DNA of 38,894 nucleotides from Planctomycetota bacterium (GTDB lineage Bacteria > Planctomycetota > UBA11346), in contig JACDEI010000047.1 in the NCBI GenBank assembly GCA_013816485.1, positions 1 through 38,894 on the forward strand. The letters are read 5' to 3'. Below the pieces are notes generated by a model. The model had not been told where the DNA came from. It worked only from the letters and a program-made list of their open reading frames with translations, and ran no database searches. Of the stretch, positions 11,075 to 20,085 are shown piece by piece (the first letter of the stretch is position 1; every line of letters begins with the position of its first letter). Position numbers and translations under genes: made by a program.

Positions 11075-11111
11075 ACGCAGCCGTGCCCTCCGGGCACGGC
11101 TGCGTCGTTTT
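11075..11111. terminator. Terminator hairpin between secA and the DUF885 gene
   Basis: A perfect 14-bp stem (11075-11088 with 11092-11105) closes a TCC loop and is followed on the + strand by CGTTTT. It lies between two convergent genes. It is well placed as the rho-independent terminator of secA, and its stem could also serve the opposite strand. Confidence 0.8.
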
Positions 11112-12856
11112 CAATCGAAACGCCAGCCTGGCACCGTCGTCGGCGTCAGCGTTGTGCCCAGCAATTCCGCGCGGATCAGTTCAATCGGTAGTGGCCCACA
11201 ACGCAGCACGGCATCGTTGAAGGCCTTGGTCGTCATGCGGCCGTTGGCGGTGGCCTCGCGTTGCAGCGCCTGCAACTGCAAGGCGCCGATCAGATAACTG
11301 CACTGGTAGAGCGTGGAGTAACCGCCGCTGATGTAGCGCCGCACCTCGCTGGTCGCACCAGCGGTTTCGTGGCCGACGCGCGTGACCAGGAACTCGACCA
11401 TCTGCGCCGGAGTCATCTCGCCCTGGTGAAAACGCAGCGTGACGATGATGCGCGCAGCCCGGTGCATGCGCCAGAACAACATGCCAATGCGGTCCTCGGG
11501 CGAGCGGGCGAATCCACGGTTCCACAGCTCCATCTCCCAGTGCAGTGCCCAGCCTTCGACCAGGAACGGCGTCCAGAAAACACGGCGGTAGGAACGATAG
11601 CGCTCGGCGAAGAACGCCTGCAAATGATGGCCGGGAATCAGCTCATGTGCGGTGGTCAAGCGGGTGAAATGGCGGTTGTTGCCGCGCATGCTCATGAGCT
11701 TGTCGTTGGTCTTCATGTCATCGCGTGCGTAAGCGGCGAGGATGTTGGAACCGTTGTAGGCCACGTAGGGCAGCTGGCGCTGGTCCTCGGTGGTGACCAT
11801 GGTGATGCGCCAGCTTTCCTCGCAGAGCGCCGGGACGCTGACGAGGTCGTGTTTGCGCACGAAAGCGATCGCCTCGTTGGCCTGCTCGGTGATGTAGGCG
11901 TCTTGCTGGCCAGCCGGCACGTAGGCTTCTTTCACCTTGGCTAATGCCGCCTTCCAATCGTCACCCAGGCCCATCTCGCGCGCAGCTTCACGCATGCGTG
12001 CCTCGCCCCACGCCAGTTCACGCTCGCCGATCGCCAACAGTTCTACTATCGAGTACGGCAGGAACTCCGCCGCCAGGTCACGTGTCAGGCCCGCGGCCCC
12101 GACCGGCTTGCCGAGCAATGGATCATCTGGTTTTCCCTTCAGGCCGGCGATTTCCTCGCGCAGAAACTTCGCGTAGTCCTTCAGCGCCGCGCGTGCTTCA
12201 TCGACCGGTACTTTCATCCAGAAGGAAAACTCCGGGAGCGAGCCGTTATAAGCGTCGTGCCAGCGGTTGAGGGTGTGGAGGATCTCCTCGGTCGCGGCGG
12301 CAGTGCGGTGCGCCAAGAGTGGAGCGATGACCAGGGCATCTGCAGCCGCCTCACTCTTTTCCTTCTGTCCACGCTCCAATCGTTCACGGATGCCACGCAC
12401 CTGATCCGGGATGGCGCCCACCGCCAAGGCGGCAGCCGGTAGATCGACCTGCGGCGCTTCCCAACGTGCACTCTGCAAGCGGTTGATAGCGGAGAGGAAC
12501 GGCAGCAACGGTTCCATCTCCACCAAGCGCTGACGTTCCTCCACCAGCAGCGCGCGTTCGTAGGTCAGGCGCTCACGCAGGGCGAGGTAGTCGACCCGGC
12601 CGGACTGGTCCAGGGCGGCGAAATCGACGGTGCGCAGGCTGAGCTGCCAATCCTGGTAGAGCCGATCGAGCCGTTCCGTGCGCTGCGACGACCACGGCAG
12701 GTCGTAGGCCTGGGCTATGCGACGACGGTCCGCATCGAAGGTGCGGACGCTGTCGTCGAAGCTCGTGCCACCGATGCGTACATCGGCGGCCGTCACGATC
12801 GGCACTCCGAACACCAGCACCGCCGACACCAACAGTCCTCGCCACGTGACGCGCAT
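11111..12856 (-). CDS. Secreted DUF885 family protein (putative metallopeptidase)
   Basis: A 581-residue protein with a Sec signal peptide (about residues 1-24, ending TAA). The DUF885 family has a predicted metallocarboxypeptidase-like helical fold. The signature is TAHELIPGHH, with His404, Glu405, His410 and His411 as likely metal ligands and catalytic base. It probably trims peptides outside the cytoplasm, but the substrate is unknown. The ATG at 12856 is preceded by AGGAAAGG at a good distance, and upstream in-frame starts would bury the signal peptide. It is convergent with secA and divergent from rmuC. The leader contains two near-copies of a CTTTCCTGGGC segment. Confidence 0.85.
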   Translation of the reverse strand: MRVTWRGLLVSAVLVFGVPIVTAADVRIGGTSFDDSVRTFDADRRRIAQAYDLPWSSQRTERLDRLYQDWQLSLRTVDFAALDQSGRVDYLALRERLTYERALLVEERQRLVEMEPLLPFLSAINRLQSARWEAPQVDLPAAALAVGAIPDQVRGIRERLERGQKEKSEAAADALVIAPLLAHRTAAATEEILHTLNRWHDAYNGSLPEFSFWMKVPVDEARAALKDYAKFLREEIAGLKGKPDDPLLGKPVGAAGLTRDLAAEFLPYSIVELLAIGERELAWGEARMREAAREMGLGDDWKAALAKVKEAYVPAGQQDAYITEQANEAIAFVRKHDLVSVPALCEESWRITMVTTEDQRQLPYVAYNGSNILAAYARDDMKTNDKLMSMRGNNRHFTRLTTAHELIPGHHLQAFFAERYRSYRRVFWTPFLVEGWALHWEMELWNRGFARSPEDRIGMLFWRMHRAARIIVTLRFHQGEMTPAQMVEFLVTRVGHETAGATSEVRRYISGGYSTLYQCSYLIGALQLQALQREATANGRMTTKAFNDAVLRCGPLPIELIRAELLGTTLTPTTVPGWRFD

Positions 12857-13050
12857 CGCTGACCTTTCCTGGGCTGTCGCTTTCCTGGGCCGTCGCTGAC
12901 CGGTTCCCAGCGCAACCCTGACCCGGGCCAGTTGGCCAGCAAGCCTGGGACAGGGTGCTTCCACGACGGCGGCTGGCACGCAACGTCCCGGCCTCCCACC
13001 GCGGTCGTCCCGCGTGCATCGGCGCAACCGGGCATCATCCTGTGGCCATC

Positions 13051-14514
13051 ATGTCCGACATCACTTCCGCCACCCCCACGATGATGGATCCCACGCTGTG
13101 GTTCCTCGCCGGTGCCGCTGGCGGAGCCCTGCTGACGTGGTTGATGCTCAAGGCCCGAGCCGCGGAGCGTTACCAGCACGGCTACAACGAGGCCAAAAGC
13201 GAGGCACAGGAGGAACGTGCCGCCGCCGAGGCCGATCGCGCGACCCTGGCCGAGCGTCTAGCGGCCAACGACCGCTCTCTCGCCGAGCTACGCGAACGAC
13301 TGGGCCAGGCCGACGCTGCACTCGATCGTCTGCGTGGGGAACACAGCACCCAGAGCGCCCGCACCGCCGAACTCACCACTCGGCTGGAGGAGGAACGCCG
13401 CAGCGCGGGGGAGAAGCTCGCGTTGCTCGATCAGGCGCAGCTCAAACTCGCCGATGCCTTCAAGGCGCTGTCCGCCGAATCGCTGCGCAACAACAACCAG
13501 TCGTTCCTCGACCTCGCCAAGTCGGCGCTCGAAAAATTCCAGGAAGGCGCCAAGGGCGATCTCACCCAACGCCAGCAGGCGATCGACGCGCTGATGAAGC
13601 CGATCAAGGAATCGCTGGAGAAGGTCGGCGGTTCGCTGAACGAGTTGGAGAAATCGCGCGTCGGCGCCTACGCCGAACTCAAGGAACAGGTCAAGGCGCT
13701 CGCCACCGGCCAGGGGCAATTGCAGACCGAGACGCGCAACCTGGTCACCGCGCTGCGCGCGCCCGCTGTGCGTGGTCGTTGGGGTGAGATCCAACTCAAA
13801 CGCGTGGTCGAACTCGCGGGGATGCTCGACTACTGTGATTTCAGCCAACAAGAAACCCTCGGCAGCGACGAAGGGAAATTACGCCCGGATCTAGTGGTGA
13901 AGCTCCCAGGTGGGAAGTCGATCGTCGTCGATGCCAAAGCCCCGCTCGCCGGTTACCTGTCATCACTGGAGGTCGAAGGCGACCAACGCGCCGCCTGCCT
14001 GCGCGACCACGCCCGCCAGATCCGCGACCACCTGAGCAAACTCGGCGCCAAGTCGTACTGGGAACGTCTGCAACCGACCCCGGAGTTCGTGGTGTTGTTC
14101 CTTCCGGGAGAAACGTTCTTCAGCGCCGCACTCGAAGCCGATCCGTCGCTGATCGAATCCGGTGTGGAGGCACGCGTCATCCTCGCCACGCCGACAACCT
14201 TGATCGCGCTGCTACGTGCGGTGGCGTATGGCTGGCGCCAGGAACAACTCACCGCGAATGCCCAGCAGGTCGCCGACCTCGGCGCCGAACTCCACACCCG
14301 CCTGCGCGTCTTCGTCGAACATTTCGGCAAGGTCCGCAGTGGACTCGAAACCGCGGTCGACGCCTACAATAAGGCCGTCGGTTCGTTCGAGACCCGCGTG
14401 TTGGTCAGCGCGCGGAAGTTGAAGGAACTCGGCGCCGGTAGCGGTGATGAGATCGAGTCAGTGGAAGGCATCGACAAGGTGCCGCGGGCGATCCAGGGTG
14501 GGGACTCTGTCTAA
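13051..14514 (+). CDS. rmuC: RmuC family DNA recombination protein
   Basis: A 487-residue protein with one N-terminal membrane segment (WFLAGAAGGALLTWLML, about residues 13-30), a long coiled coil to about residue 150, and the RmuC nuclease-like domain. The domain includes APAVRGRWGE, VVDAKAPL and a P-TPEFVVLFLPGE stretch. In Escherichia coli, rmuC was identified by its effect on the rate of inversion between short inverted repeats, and the fold is related to restriction-endonuclease-like nucleases. The ATG at 13051 is chosen, but ATGs at 13081 and 13084 would keep the membrane segment and are equally possible. It is a single gene, divergent from the DUF885 gene. Its presence beside many inverted repeats is noted as context only, since rmuC is widespread. 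Confidence 0.93.
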   Translation: MSDITSATPTMMDPTLWFLAGAAGGALLTWLMLKARAAERYQHGYNEAKSEAQEERAAAEADRATLAERLAANDRSLAELRERLGQADAALDRLRGEHSTQSARTAELTTRLEEERRSAGEKLALLDQAQLKLADAFKALSAESLRNNNQSFLDLAKSALEKFQEGAKGDLTQRQQAIDALMKPIKESLEKVGGSLNELEKSRVGAYAELKEQVKALATGQGQLQTETRNLVTALRAPAVRGRWGEIQLKRVVELAGMLDYCDFSQQETLGSDEGKLRPDLVVKLPGGKSIVVDAKAPLAGYLSSLEVEGDQRAACLRDHARQIRDHLSKLGAKSYWERLQPTPEFVVLFLPGETFFSAALEADPSLIESGVEARVILATPTTLIALLRAVAYGWRQEQLTANAQQVADLGAELHTRLRVFVEHFGKVRSGLETAVDAYNKAVGSFETRVLVSARKLKELGAGSGDEIESVEGIDKVPRAIQGGDSV

Positions 14515-14520
14515 CCGAGC

Positions 14521-14545
14521 GCCGAACGCCGAACGCCGAACGCCG
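14521..14545. repeat. Tandem 7-nt repeat GCCGAAC
   Basis: Three full copies of GCCGAAC plus GCCG follow directly after the rmuC stop codon. It is one arm only, with no inverted partner nearby. Confidence 0.85.
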
Positions 14546-14608
14546 CCCGGTGTCCGACCCCACCATAATCTCCGCGTTCAACCGCCCGTGATTAGCCACT
14601 CCAAACGC

Positions 14609-14638
14609 ACACAGCCATGGCATTCGCCATGGCTGTGT
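14609..14638. terminator. 13-bp hairpin between convergent genes
   Basis: ACACAGCCATGGC (14609-14621) pairs perfectly with 14626-14638 around an ATTC loop, between the stops of rmuC and the DUF1501 gene. There is no T-tract, but the position and stem strength suit a bidirectional terminator. Confidence 0.55.
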
Positions 14639-14673
14639 CGCTCCTGGCCGTAGCCAGTCACCAATCACCGCAG

Positions 14674-15999
14674 TTACGCCGTGAACAGATCCGTCAACGG
14701 CTTGCCCTTGTGGGCGATGGTGAACGGGCGGCCGTCCGGCGATGTGATGACCTTGTCGATTGGCAGACCGAGACCGTAGGCGATGGTCGCGTTGAGATCG
14801 GGGATGCCGATCTTGTTCTCGGCGATGTCCTGACCATCCGGGCTGGTCTTGCCGTAGGCATTGCCGCCCTTCAGACCACCGCCGAAAAGCGCGGCGGAGA
14901 AGGCCTTGGGGAAGTGGTCGCGACCGTTGGTGGCGTTGATGTCCGGCGTACGGCCGAATTCCGACACCACGCAGATGAGCGTATCGTCGAGCATGCCGCG
15001 GCTGGATAGGTCGGCGATCAGGGCGCTGAGGCCCTGGTCGAGGGTATCGGCAGTGCCCTTCAGGCGTGCGAAGTTGTCATCGTGGGTGTCCCAACCGCCG
15101 TGGCTGATGTCGACGAAGCGGACGTTCTTCTCGATCAGGCGGCGGGCGAGCAGGCAGGCGCGGCCGAAGTAGCTTTCGCCGTACTTGGCGCGCACGTCGC
15201 CCGGTTCCTTGCTGATGTCGAAAGCCTCGATGTCCTTGCTCGCCATGAGTTTCACGGCGTCCATGTACATGTCCTGATGGCCCTGCATCGACTTCAGTTC
15301 GTAGCTCTTGTAAAATTTCTGGTTGAGCGCACCGAGCACGTCGAGGCGGTTGCGCATCTCCTTGAGGTCGACACCGGGAGGCGGCTTGATGTTGGTCACG
15401 CCGCGGTTGGGGTCACCGACCGGCAGCGGGGTGAGCTTGGATTCGAGGAAGCCGCAACCCGGGTGGTCGCCGCCGCCGCCGATCATGATGCCGCCAGGCA
15501 AGGTTTCGCCCTGCTTGGCCTGGAAGTAATTGCTCCACGAGCTGAGGCACGGGTGACGCGTGGTGTTGATCGGCGCGTAGCTGGTGCGCATGTAGTACGC
15601 GGCCTGCTCGTGAGCACCCTGATTCGAGTTGATGCTGCGGATGACCGTGCCGTGCTTCATCTGCTCGGCCGTGCGGCTCATCAGCTCGCCGAGCTGCACG
15701 CCGTCGGCCTTCGAGTTCACCGCCTTGAGCGGGCCCTGCGACTTGGAACCGGGCTTGGGATCGAAGGTGTCGATCTGGCTCATGCCGCCACCCATGTACA
15801 GGTATATGCACTTGCTCGCGGGCTTCTTGCGTTTGGCGATCGCGCCCGAGCTGCCCTTCACCGGATCGGCGGCGCTCAGCAGGCCAGATCCCAGGGTTCC
15901 CAGGGTTGGCACGATCGAGAGCCCGAAGGCGGCCTTGGCCATGGTGGCCATGAAGGCGCGGCGGGTGGGTTCATCCAAGCGATTGAACGGATTGCTCAC
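14674..15999 (-). CDS. DUF1501 domain protein, Tat signal
   Basis: A 441-residue DUF1501 protein, a family in the alkaline phosphatase/sulfatase fold group that is greatly expanded in planctomycetes. The N-terminus EPTRRAFMATMAKAAFG is a twin-arginine signal, so it is probably exported folded. Typical stretches are YLYMGGGMSQIDTFDPKP and, late in the protein, VVSEFGRTPDIN. The biochemical role is unknown. The start is GTG at 15999 with GGAGA nine bases upstream. It lies 51 bp after the DUF1549/DUF1553 gene on the same strand. This pairing is almost universal, and the two are probably one operon and one functional unit. Confidence 0.9.
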   Translation of the reverse strand: MSNPFNRLDEPTRRAFMATMAKAAFGLSIVPTLGTLGSGLLSAADPVKGSSGAIAKRKKPASKCIYLYMGGGMSQIDTFDPKPGSKSQGPLKAVNSKADGVQLGELMSRTAEQMKHGTVIRSINSNQGAHEQAAYYMRTSYAPINTTRHPCLSSWSNYFQAKQGETLPGGIMIGGGGDHPGCGFLESKLTPLPVGDPNRGVTNIKPPPGVDLKEMRNRLDVLGALNQKFYKSYELKSMQGHQDMYMDAVKLMASKDIEAFDISKEPGDVRAKYGESYFGRACLLARRLIEKNVRFVDISHGGWDTHDDNFARLKGTADTLDQGLSALIADLSSRGMLDDTLICVVSEFGRTPDINATNGRDHFPKAFSAALFGGGLKGGNAYGKTSPDGQDIAENKIGIPDLNATIAYGLGLPIDKVITSPDGRPFTIAHKGKPLTDLFTA

Positions 16000-16050
16000 G
16001 GGGATCTCCAGGTACGGGCTTGTGATTGACAGTTGGTCGTTGAACGCGGC

Positions 16051-18069
16051 TTACTCGTTGAAGGCGAATTCGGCACTGTTGATCAGCGCCCAGCCAAGGT
16101 ACTCGTCACCGCGCTTGTTGGGCGCGAGCGACATCACCTTCTGGCCGTAGCCGACTTCCGAGGAGGTCGGTTTGCGCGAGAGGATCGAGAGGTAAAGGAT
16201 CAGGATCTTCTCGTCAGCGGTACGGCCCTTCATGAAGTTCTGCTTCAGGACCGACTTGGCGTCATCCGCCAGGATGGTCTGTTCGACGAAGCCGTTCATC
16301 AGCTCCAGGCCCTGGGTCAGGTTGAGCGATTCGTGCGAGCTGTTGTCAATCAGCTGACGGTTCGACTGGCCGAACACCGTCAGGAAATGGCCGGGACGCA
16401 TCGGCGAGGACAGTTCGCTGGCGCGGCGGTGATCGCCGGGGTCCTTATACGACTTGTCGTAGTAGGGCGTGAAGACGTCGGCGGTGGCCCGCAGGCCGTT
16501 CTTCTTGTTCTCCAACTCGTTGATCTTGCCTTCGACGCTCTTGTCGCCACCGCGCATCTTGTCGCGCAGTTCGCGCTGTTCGCGGTCGGCCTCGTCCATC
16601 TCGTCCTGCGCTACGCCGGCCTTCAGGATCATCTCGCCGAGCTGCTGCGGGCTCATGCTCTTGGTCGCTTCGTAGAATTTGTAGAGGTGCTCAGCACCGC
16701 GGCCCTTGATGTTGTCGACGTTGGCCACGGTCAGGGTCATCAGACTGTCCCACATCTGCTCCGCGGTGACGCGGCGCAGCGGCTGGCCTTCATGCTTGAA
16801 GTTGAACTTGTCCGGATCGCCGACGATCGACTGGCGCTGGTAGGCCTCGGTGGCGCAGAGGATCTCCTGGAACTTCTTGAGGTCGTACTTCACGTCCTTC
16901 ATCAGCTTTTCCAGGTGCGCCATCAGTTCTGGGTTGCTGGCCTTGCTCTCGTCGTCGAGGTTGTCGAGCGGCTCGATCAGGCCGACGCGCATCAGGCGCT
17001 TCCACATACGGTTGACGATCACGGTGGTGAAACGGGGGTTGTCCGGCGAGGTCATCCACTTGGCGTAGGTTTCGCGCACGCCGGTCTTCTTGTCCTTGAG
17101 GATGTCCTGTTCGAACATCGTCATGGCTGAGATCTTCTGGCCGGGACGCGCGTCTTTGTACATGTAGTCGCGCGGCAGGCTGATCGCACCGACGTCGGCG
17201 TTGCTGACCTTCATGCCCATGGTCTCGCCCATGCGGCGGGCGACACCGTCGGCGGCGTAGGGCACTTTCTTGCCCAGGCTGCGCACGGCTTTGTTGAGTT
17301 CACCTTCGTTGGTCTTGACGTCGGTGCCTTCGGTGAAGGCCGCCATTTCATAGAAGTCGCGCTGGGTCCACTTGTCGAAGGGATGGTCATGGCACTGGGC
17401 GCAGGTCAGGCGAGTGCCCAGGAACAGGCGCACGGTATTGGCCATGTTGTCGTGCGGCATGCCCGCATCAGCGATATAATAGCCGGTCGCGCCGTTGCCG
17501 CGCGAGGTGCCAGGACCTTCGGCGCTGACCAGTTCGAAGACGAACTTGTCATAGGGCTTGTTCGAACGGGTCGAGTCCTTGATGAACTCCATGTACGGCA
17601 CGCCGTCGTAACGATCCTGCAGGCGATCGCGCGCACGCAGCATGTCAGCCCAGAAGTTGAAGGTATTGCTGACGTAGGCTTCGCTGTTCAGCAGCTTTTG
17701 CACGAGCGCTTCGCGTTTGCCGCTCTTCTTGGTGCCGAGGAATTCGCCGGTCTCTTCCAGCGTCGGGATGCGCCCGGCGAGATCGAGGTACACACGACGC
17801 AGGAACTGCTCGTCCTTGGTCTTGGCCTTCACCTTCAAGCCCGGGGTCTTGGCGATGGCAGCGTCGATGATGGCGTCGATGGCTTTCGCCTGCGCGCCGA
17901 TGTCCTCGGTCGCCGCGGCCGGGGCGGTCGCCGCCGGAGTGGTCTGCGGATCAGACGGTGTATCTCCCTGATCGGCAGGACCACCGCTCTTGAGCACACC
18001 TGCACCGATCGGCCAAGCCAGGCCAGCGATGACGGCGAGGGGAAGGACGATCTTGCTCACGAGGTACAT
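16051..18069 (-). CDS. DUF1549/DUF1553 protein (planctomycete cytochrome-type)
   Basis: A 672-residue protein with an N-terminal membrane or signal segment (about residues 6-25) and a P/A/T-rich linker. A DUF1549 domain follows (DEQFLRRVYLDLAGRIPT, then CAQCHDHPF with Cys223, Cys226 and His227 in a C-x-x-C-H arrangement). The C-terminal half is DUF1553 (SPDNPRFTTVIVNRMWKRLM). The C-x-x-C-H motif could bind haem c, but this is unproven for DUF1549. It lacks the separate N-terminal PSCyt1 cytochrome domain found in the second copy at 30252. The ATG at 18069 has CAGGAG seven bases upstream. It is first in an operon with the DUF1501 gene at 15999. Confidence 0.9.
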   Translation of the reverse strand: MYLVSKIVLPLAVIAGLAWPIGAGVLKSGGPADQGDTPSDPQTTPAATAPAAATEDIGAQAKAIDAIIDAAIAKTPGLKVKAKTKDEQFLRRVYLDLAGRIPTLEETGEFLGTKKSGKREALVQKLLNSEAYVSNTFNFWADMLRARDRLQDRYDGVPYMEFIKDSTRSNKPYDKFVFELVSAEGPGTSRGNGATGYYIADAGMPHDNMANTVRLFLGTRLTCAQCHDHPFDKWTQRDFYEMAAFTEGTDVKTNEGELNKAVRSLGKKVPYAADGVARRMGETMGMKVSNADVGAISLPRDYMYKDARPGQKISAMTMFEQDILKDKKTGVRETYAKWMTSPDNPRFTTVIVNRMWKRLMRVGLIEPLDNLDDESKASNPELMAHLEKLMKDVKYDLKKFQEILCATEAYQRQSIVGDPDKFNFKHEGQPLRRVTAEQMWDSLMTLTVANVDNIKGRGAEHLYKFYEATKSMSPQQLGEMILKAGVAQDEMDEADREQRELRDKMRGGDKSVEGKINELENKKNGLRATADVFTPYYDKSYKDPGDHRRASELSSPMRPGHFLTVFGQSNRQLIDNSSHESLNLTQGLELMNGFVEQTILADDAKSVLKQNFMKGRTADEKILILYLSILSRKPTSSEVGYGQKVMSLAPNKRGDEYLGWALINSAEFAFNE

Positions 18070-18434
18070 GCGAGGCTCCTGAATCTGAGCGAGGGACTTG
18101 AAGGCTGTGCTAGTGGATGGCGGCAGGCCATCAGGCATGTCGGTGCGAGTTAACCGGATTGGTTGTATGCGTCACAAACCGCGCCTGCTTTGACTCCATC
18201 CGTAGCGTATGCCCTCTTTGGCCTGTGCCGATGGGAGAGGAGGGAAGCCCTGTACAGGCTGTGCGTTACCGTAACTGCACTGAGACAGGGAAACGCTCGG
18301 AACAAGATTCCGGTCAACGCTCGAACCAGTCTAGGTGGGATGCGACGAGCGTCATTCCAAAGCACCAAAACAGATAGGCCGTTCTGGAGCGTGAGCTGGA
18401 AAATGCCGCGCACTCCCAGGGATGAGGACCTCCT
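18070..18434. other. 365-bp gap with minor repeats only
   Basis: It separates two genes on the minus strand, so it should hold the end of the transporter transcript and the promoter of the DUF1549 gene. I see a near-palindrome AGCCCTGTACAGGCT at about 18246-18260 and a short direct repeat AACGCTCG at about 18292 and 18316. No convincing gene, promoter or terminator is visible. Short open frames on both strands have no recognisable features. Confidence 0.5.
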
Positions 18435-19895
18435 TTACTGCGGCTTCTGCTCCGGCTCACGGTAGCGGAAGGCCACGGCGAAGATGATCAGCACCACGGT
18501 GGCGAAGCCGGCGAGCGGCAGCCACAGGCCGGACCAGTAGGGCAGCGATTCGGTGGTCGCGGAGACCACCGCCCGTCGCTGGTCGTCGACGAAGGCACGG
18601 TCGGCAAGTTTTCCGGCCACGATCGCACCGACATAGAGACCGAGGCCGTAGGTGAAGAACAGGTTCATCGCCTGGGCTTGGCCGCGGATCTCCGGTGGAG
18701 TGACCTTGTCGACGTAGACCTGCCCGGTGATGAAGAAGAAGTCGTAGCTGATGCCATGCAGCGCGACGCCGAGCAGGAAGACCAGGAAGCCGACGTGCGC
18801 CCACGGCACCGGGAAGTCGCCGATGACGATGCCGGGATACGCCGGGTTCACGCCGCCTTCAGCGAGGAACGGCGGCGGCACCGCGCCCTGTGACGCGGCC
18901 CAGGTGAACAGCAGGTAGCGCACCACCCAGGCAAGGATGCCGCACATGATCATCTTCTTGATGCCGAGTTTGCGGATGAACCACGGCATGAGGAACAACA
19001 TGCCGGCTTCAAGCCACGTGCCGACGTTGCCCCAGATCGATGCGTGACTGAGCGCCATCGCGCCCATCTGGTTGCCCAGGTACGCGTAGTACGCAGACAA
19101 CGGGATGCACACCAGGAAGGCGCAAACCAAATAGGTCGCGAACGCCGGATTGCGCCACTCTTTCCACGCGTCGACGAAGAACAGTTCACGCCACGCGAAC
19201 GGTTGGCCTTTCTTAGGCGCTGGCGTCTTCGGCAGCGTCAGGCAGAAGATGCCGACCAGGAAACTGGCCACGGCGGCGAGTTGGAACTGCACCGGCTTTT
19301 CGCCTGCTTCGATCAGTTTCCCGTCCGCACCCGTGCTGGTGAAGAACGCGGCGAGCACGAAGCCGCCAGCGATCCACCCGAACGTGCCCCACAGACGCAC
19401 CAACGGGAACTGCTCATTGCCGCGTGGCAGATGACGAAATGCCAACGCGGCGGTCAGCGCCAGCGTCGGCATGTAGCAGAGCATGTGGGCGAAAATGCCG
19501 AGGTTGAACCATGAACTCTTGGGCATGGTGAAGCCGGCGAGCGTGAGCGTGTAGTAGGCAACCTCCTGTGCGCCTGCCGCATTCGTCTGCATCACTGCCG
19601 TGCCGGCCATGTCACCGATCCACGGCAGACACCACATGATCGCACCGCCAACAATGAAGCACGCGGCCAAGACCTTCTCGGCATTGAAGAAGCGGTCGAC
19701 GCACAGACCGAGGAAAAACGGCGCAAAGATCGCCCCCAGCGGACTGGCGGTGTAGAGCCAGAACGCGTTGTGGCTCATCTCATGCGCGATCATGTAGCGG
19801 AAGCCGGTCAGATACCACGCACCCCAGATGAAGAACTGCAGGAAGAACAACACCGACAAGCGGGTGAGGACGTAGGGCGGGGCGAGCGTCTGCAT
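18435..19895 (-). CDS. MFS transporter, nucleoside:H+ symporter type
   Basis: A 486-residue inner-membrane protein with about 12 hydrophobic helices. The start LSVLFFLQFFIWGAWYLTGF and the later LVRLWGTFGWIAGGF stretch are typical of the NupG/XapB (nucleoside:proton symporter) branch of the major facilitator superfamily. Planctomycetes use many relatives of unknown substrate, often beside Gfo/Idh/MocA genes as here, so a sugar or glycoside is as likely as a nucleoside. GGAAGG lies upstream of the ATG at 19895. The upstream Gfo/Idh gene on the same strand is 190 bp away across a cluster of inverted repeats. It may feed the adjacent oxidoreductase pathway with substrate. Confidence 0.87.
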   Translation of the reverse strand: MQTLAPPYVLTRLSVLFFLQFFIWGAWYLTGFRYMIAHEMSHNAFWLYTASPLGAIFAPFFLGLCVDRFFNAEKVLAACFIVGGAIMWCLPWIGDMAGTAVMQTNAAGAQEVAYYTLTLAGFTMPKSSWFNLGIFAHMLCYMPTLALTAALAFRHLPRGNEQFPLVRLWGTFGWIAGGFVLAAFFTSTGADGKLIEAGEKPVQFQLAAVASFLVGIFCLTLPKTPAPKKGQPFAWRELFFVDAWKEWRNPAFATYLVCAFLVCIPLSAYYAYLGNQMGAMALSHASIWGNVGTWLEAGMLFLMPWFIRKLGIKKMIMCGILAWVVRYLLFTWAASQGAVPPPFLAEGGVNPAYPGIVIGDFPVPWAHVGFLVFLLGVALHGISYDFFFITGQVYVDKVTPPEIRGQAQAMNLFFTYGLGLYVGAIVAGKLADRAFVDDQRRAVVSATTESLPYWSGLWLPLAGFATVVLIIFAVAFRYREPEQKPQ

Positions 19896-19916
19896 GGTCA
19901 GGTGCCTTCCGCTCTA

Positions 19917-20082
19917 CCTGGGAGCACCGGCTTCAGCCGGCCGGGGCAATCCAGTTGTCGCTGTCCCCTGGGAGCGCCGGCTGCCAGCCGGCCAGGGGCA
20001 ATCCGGCTGTTCGTGTCATCACCACGGACGCACTGAGTGATCCCGCCCTGCCGGCTGGCAGCCGGCGCTCCCAGGGGACAGC
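19917..20082. repeat. GGGAGCGCCGGC repeat, copy A (plus partial unit)
   Basis: A perfect 33-nt inverted repeat (19960-19992 and 20050-20082) encloses a 57-nt centre. The arms contain CCCCTGGGAGCGCCGGC. A partial third unit lies at 19917-19946. In the reverse reading the centre shares GATTGCCCCTGGCCGGC with copies B (27801-27913) and C (29981-30090). The element starts 3 bp after the stop of the Gfo/Idh gene and ends 21 bp before the transporter start. Confidence 0.93.
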
Positions 20083-20085
20083 ACC

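Noticed and set aside
18163..18465. 100-codon plus-strand open frame in the gap before the DUF1549 gene
   Set aside because: It overlaps the end of the transporter gene, has no ribosome site, and its composition gives no domain or signal.
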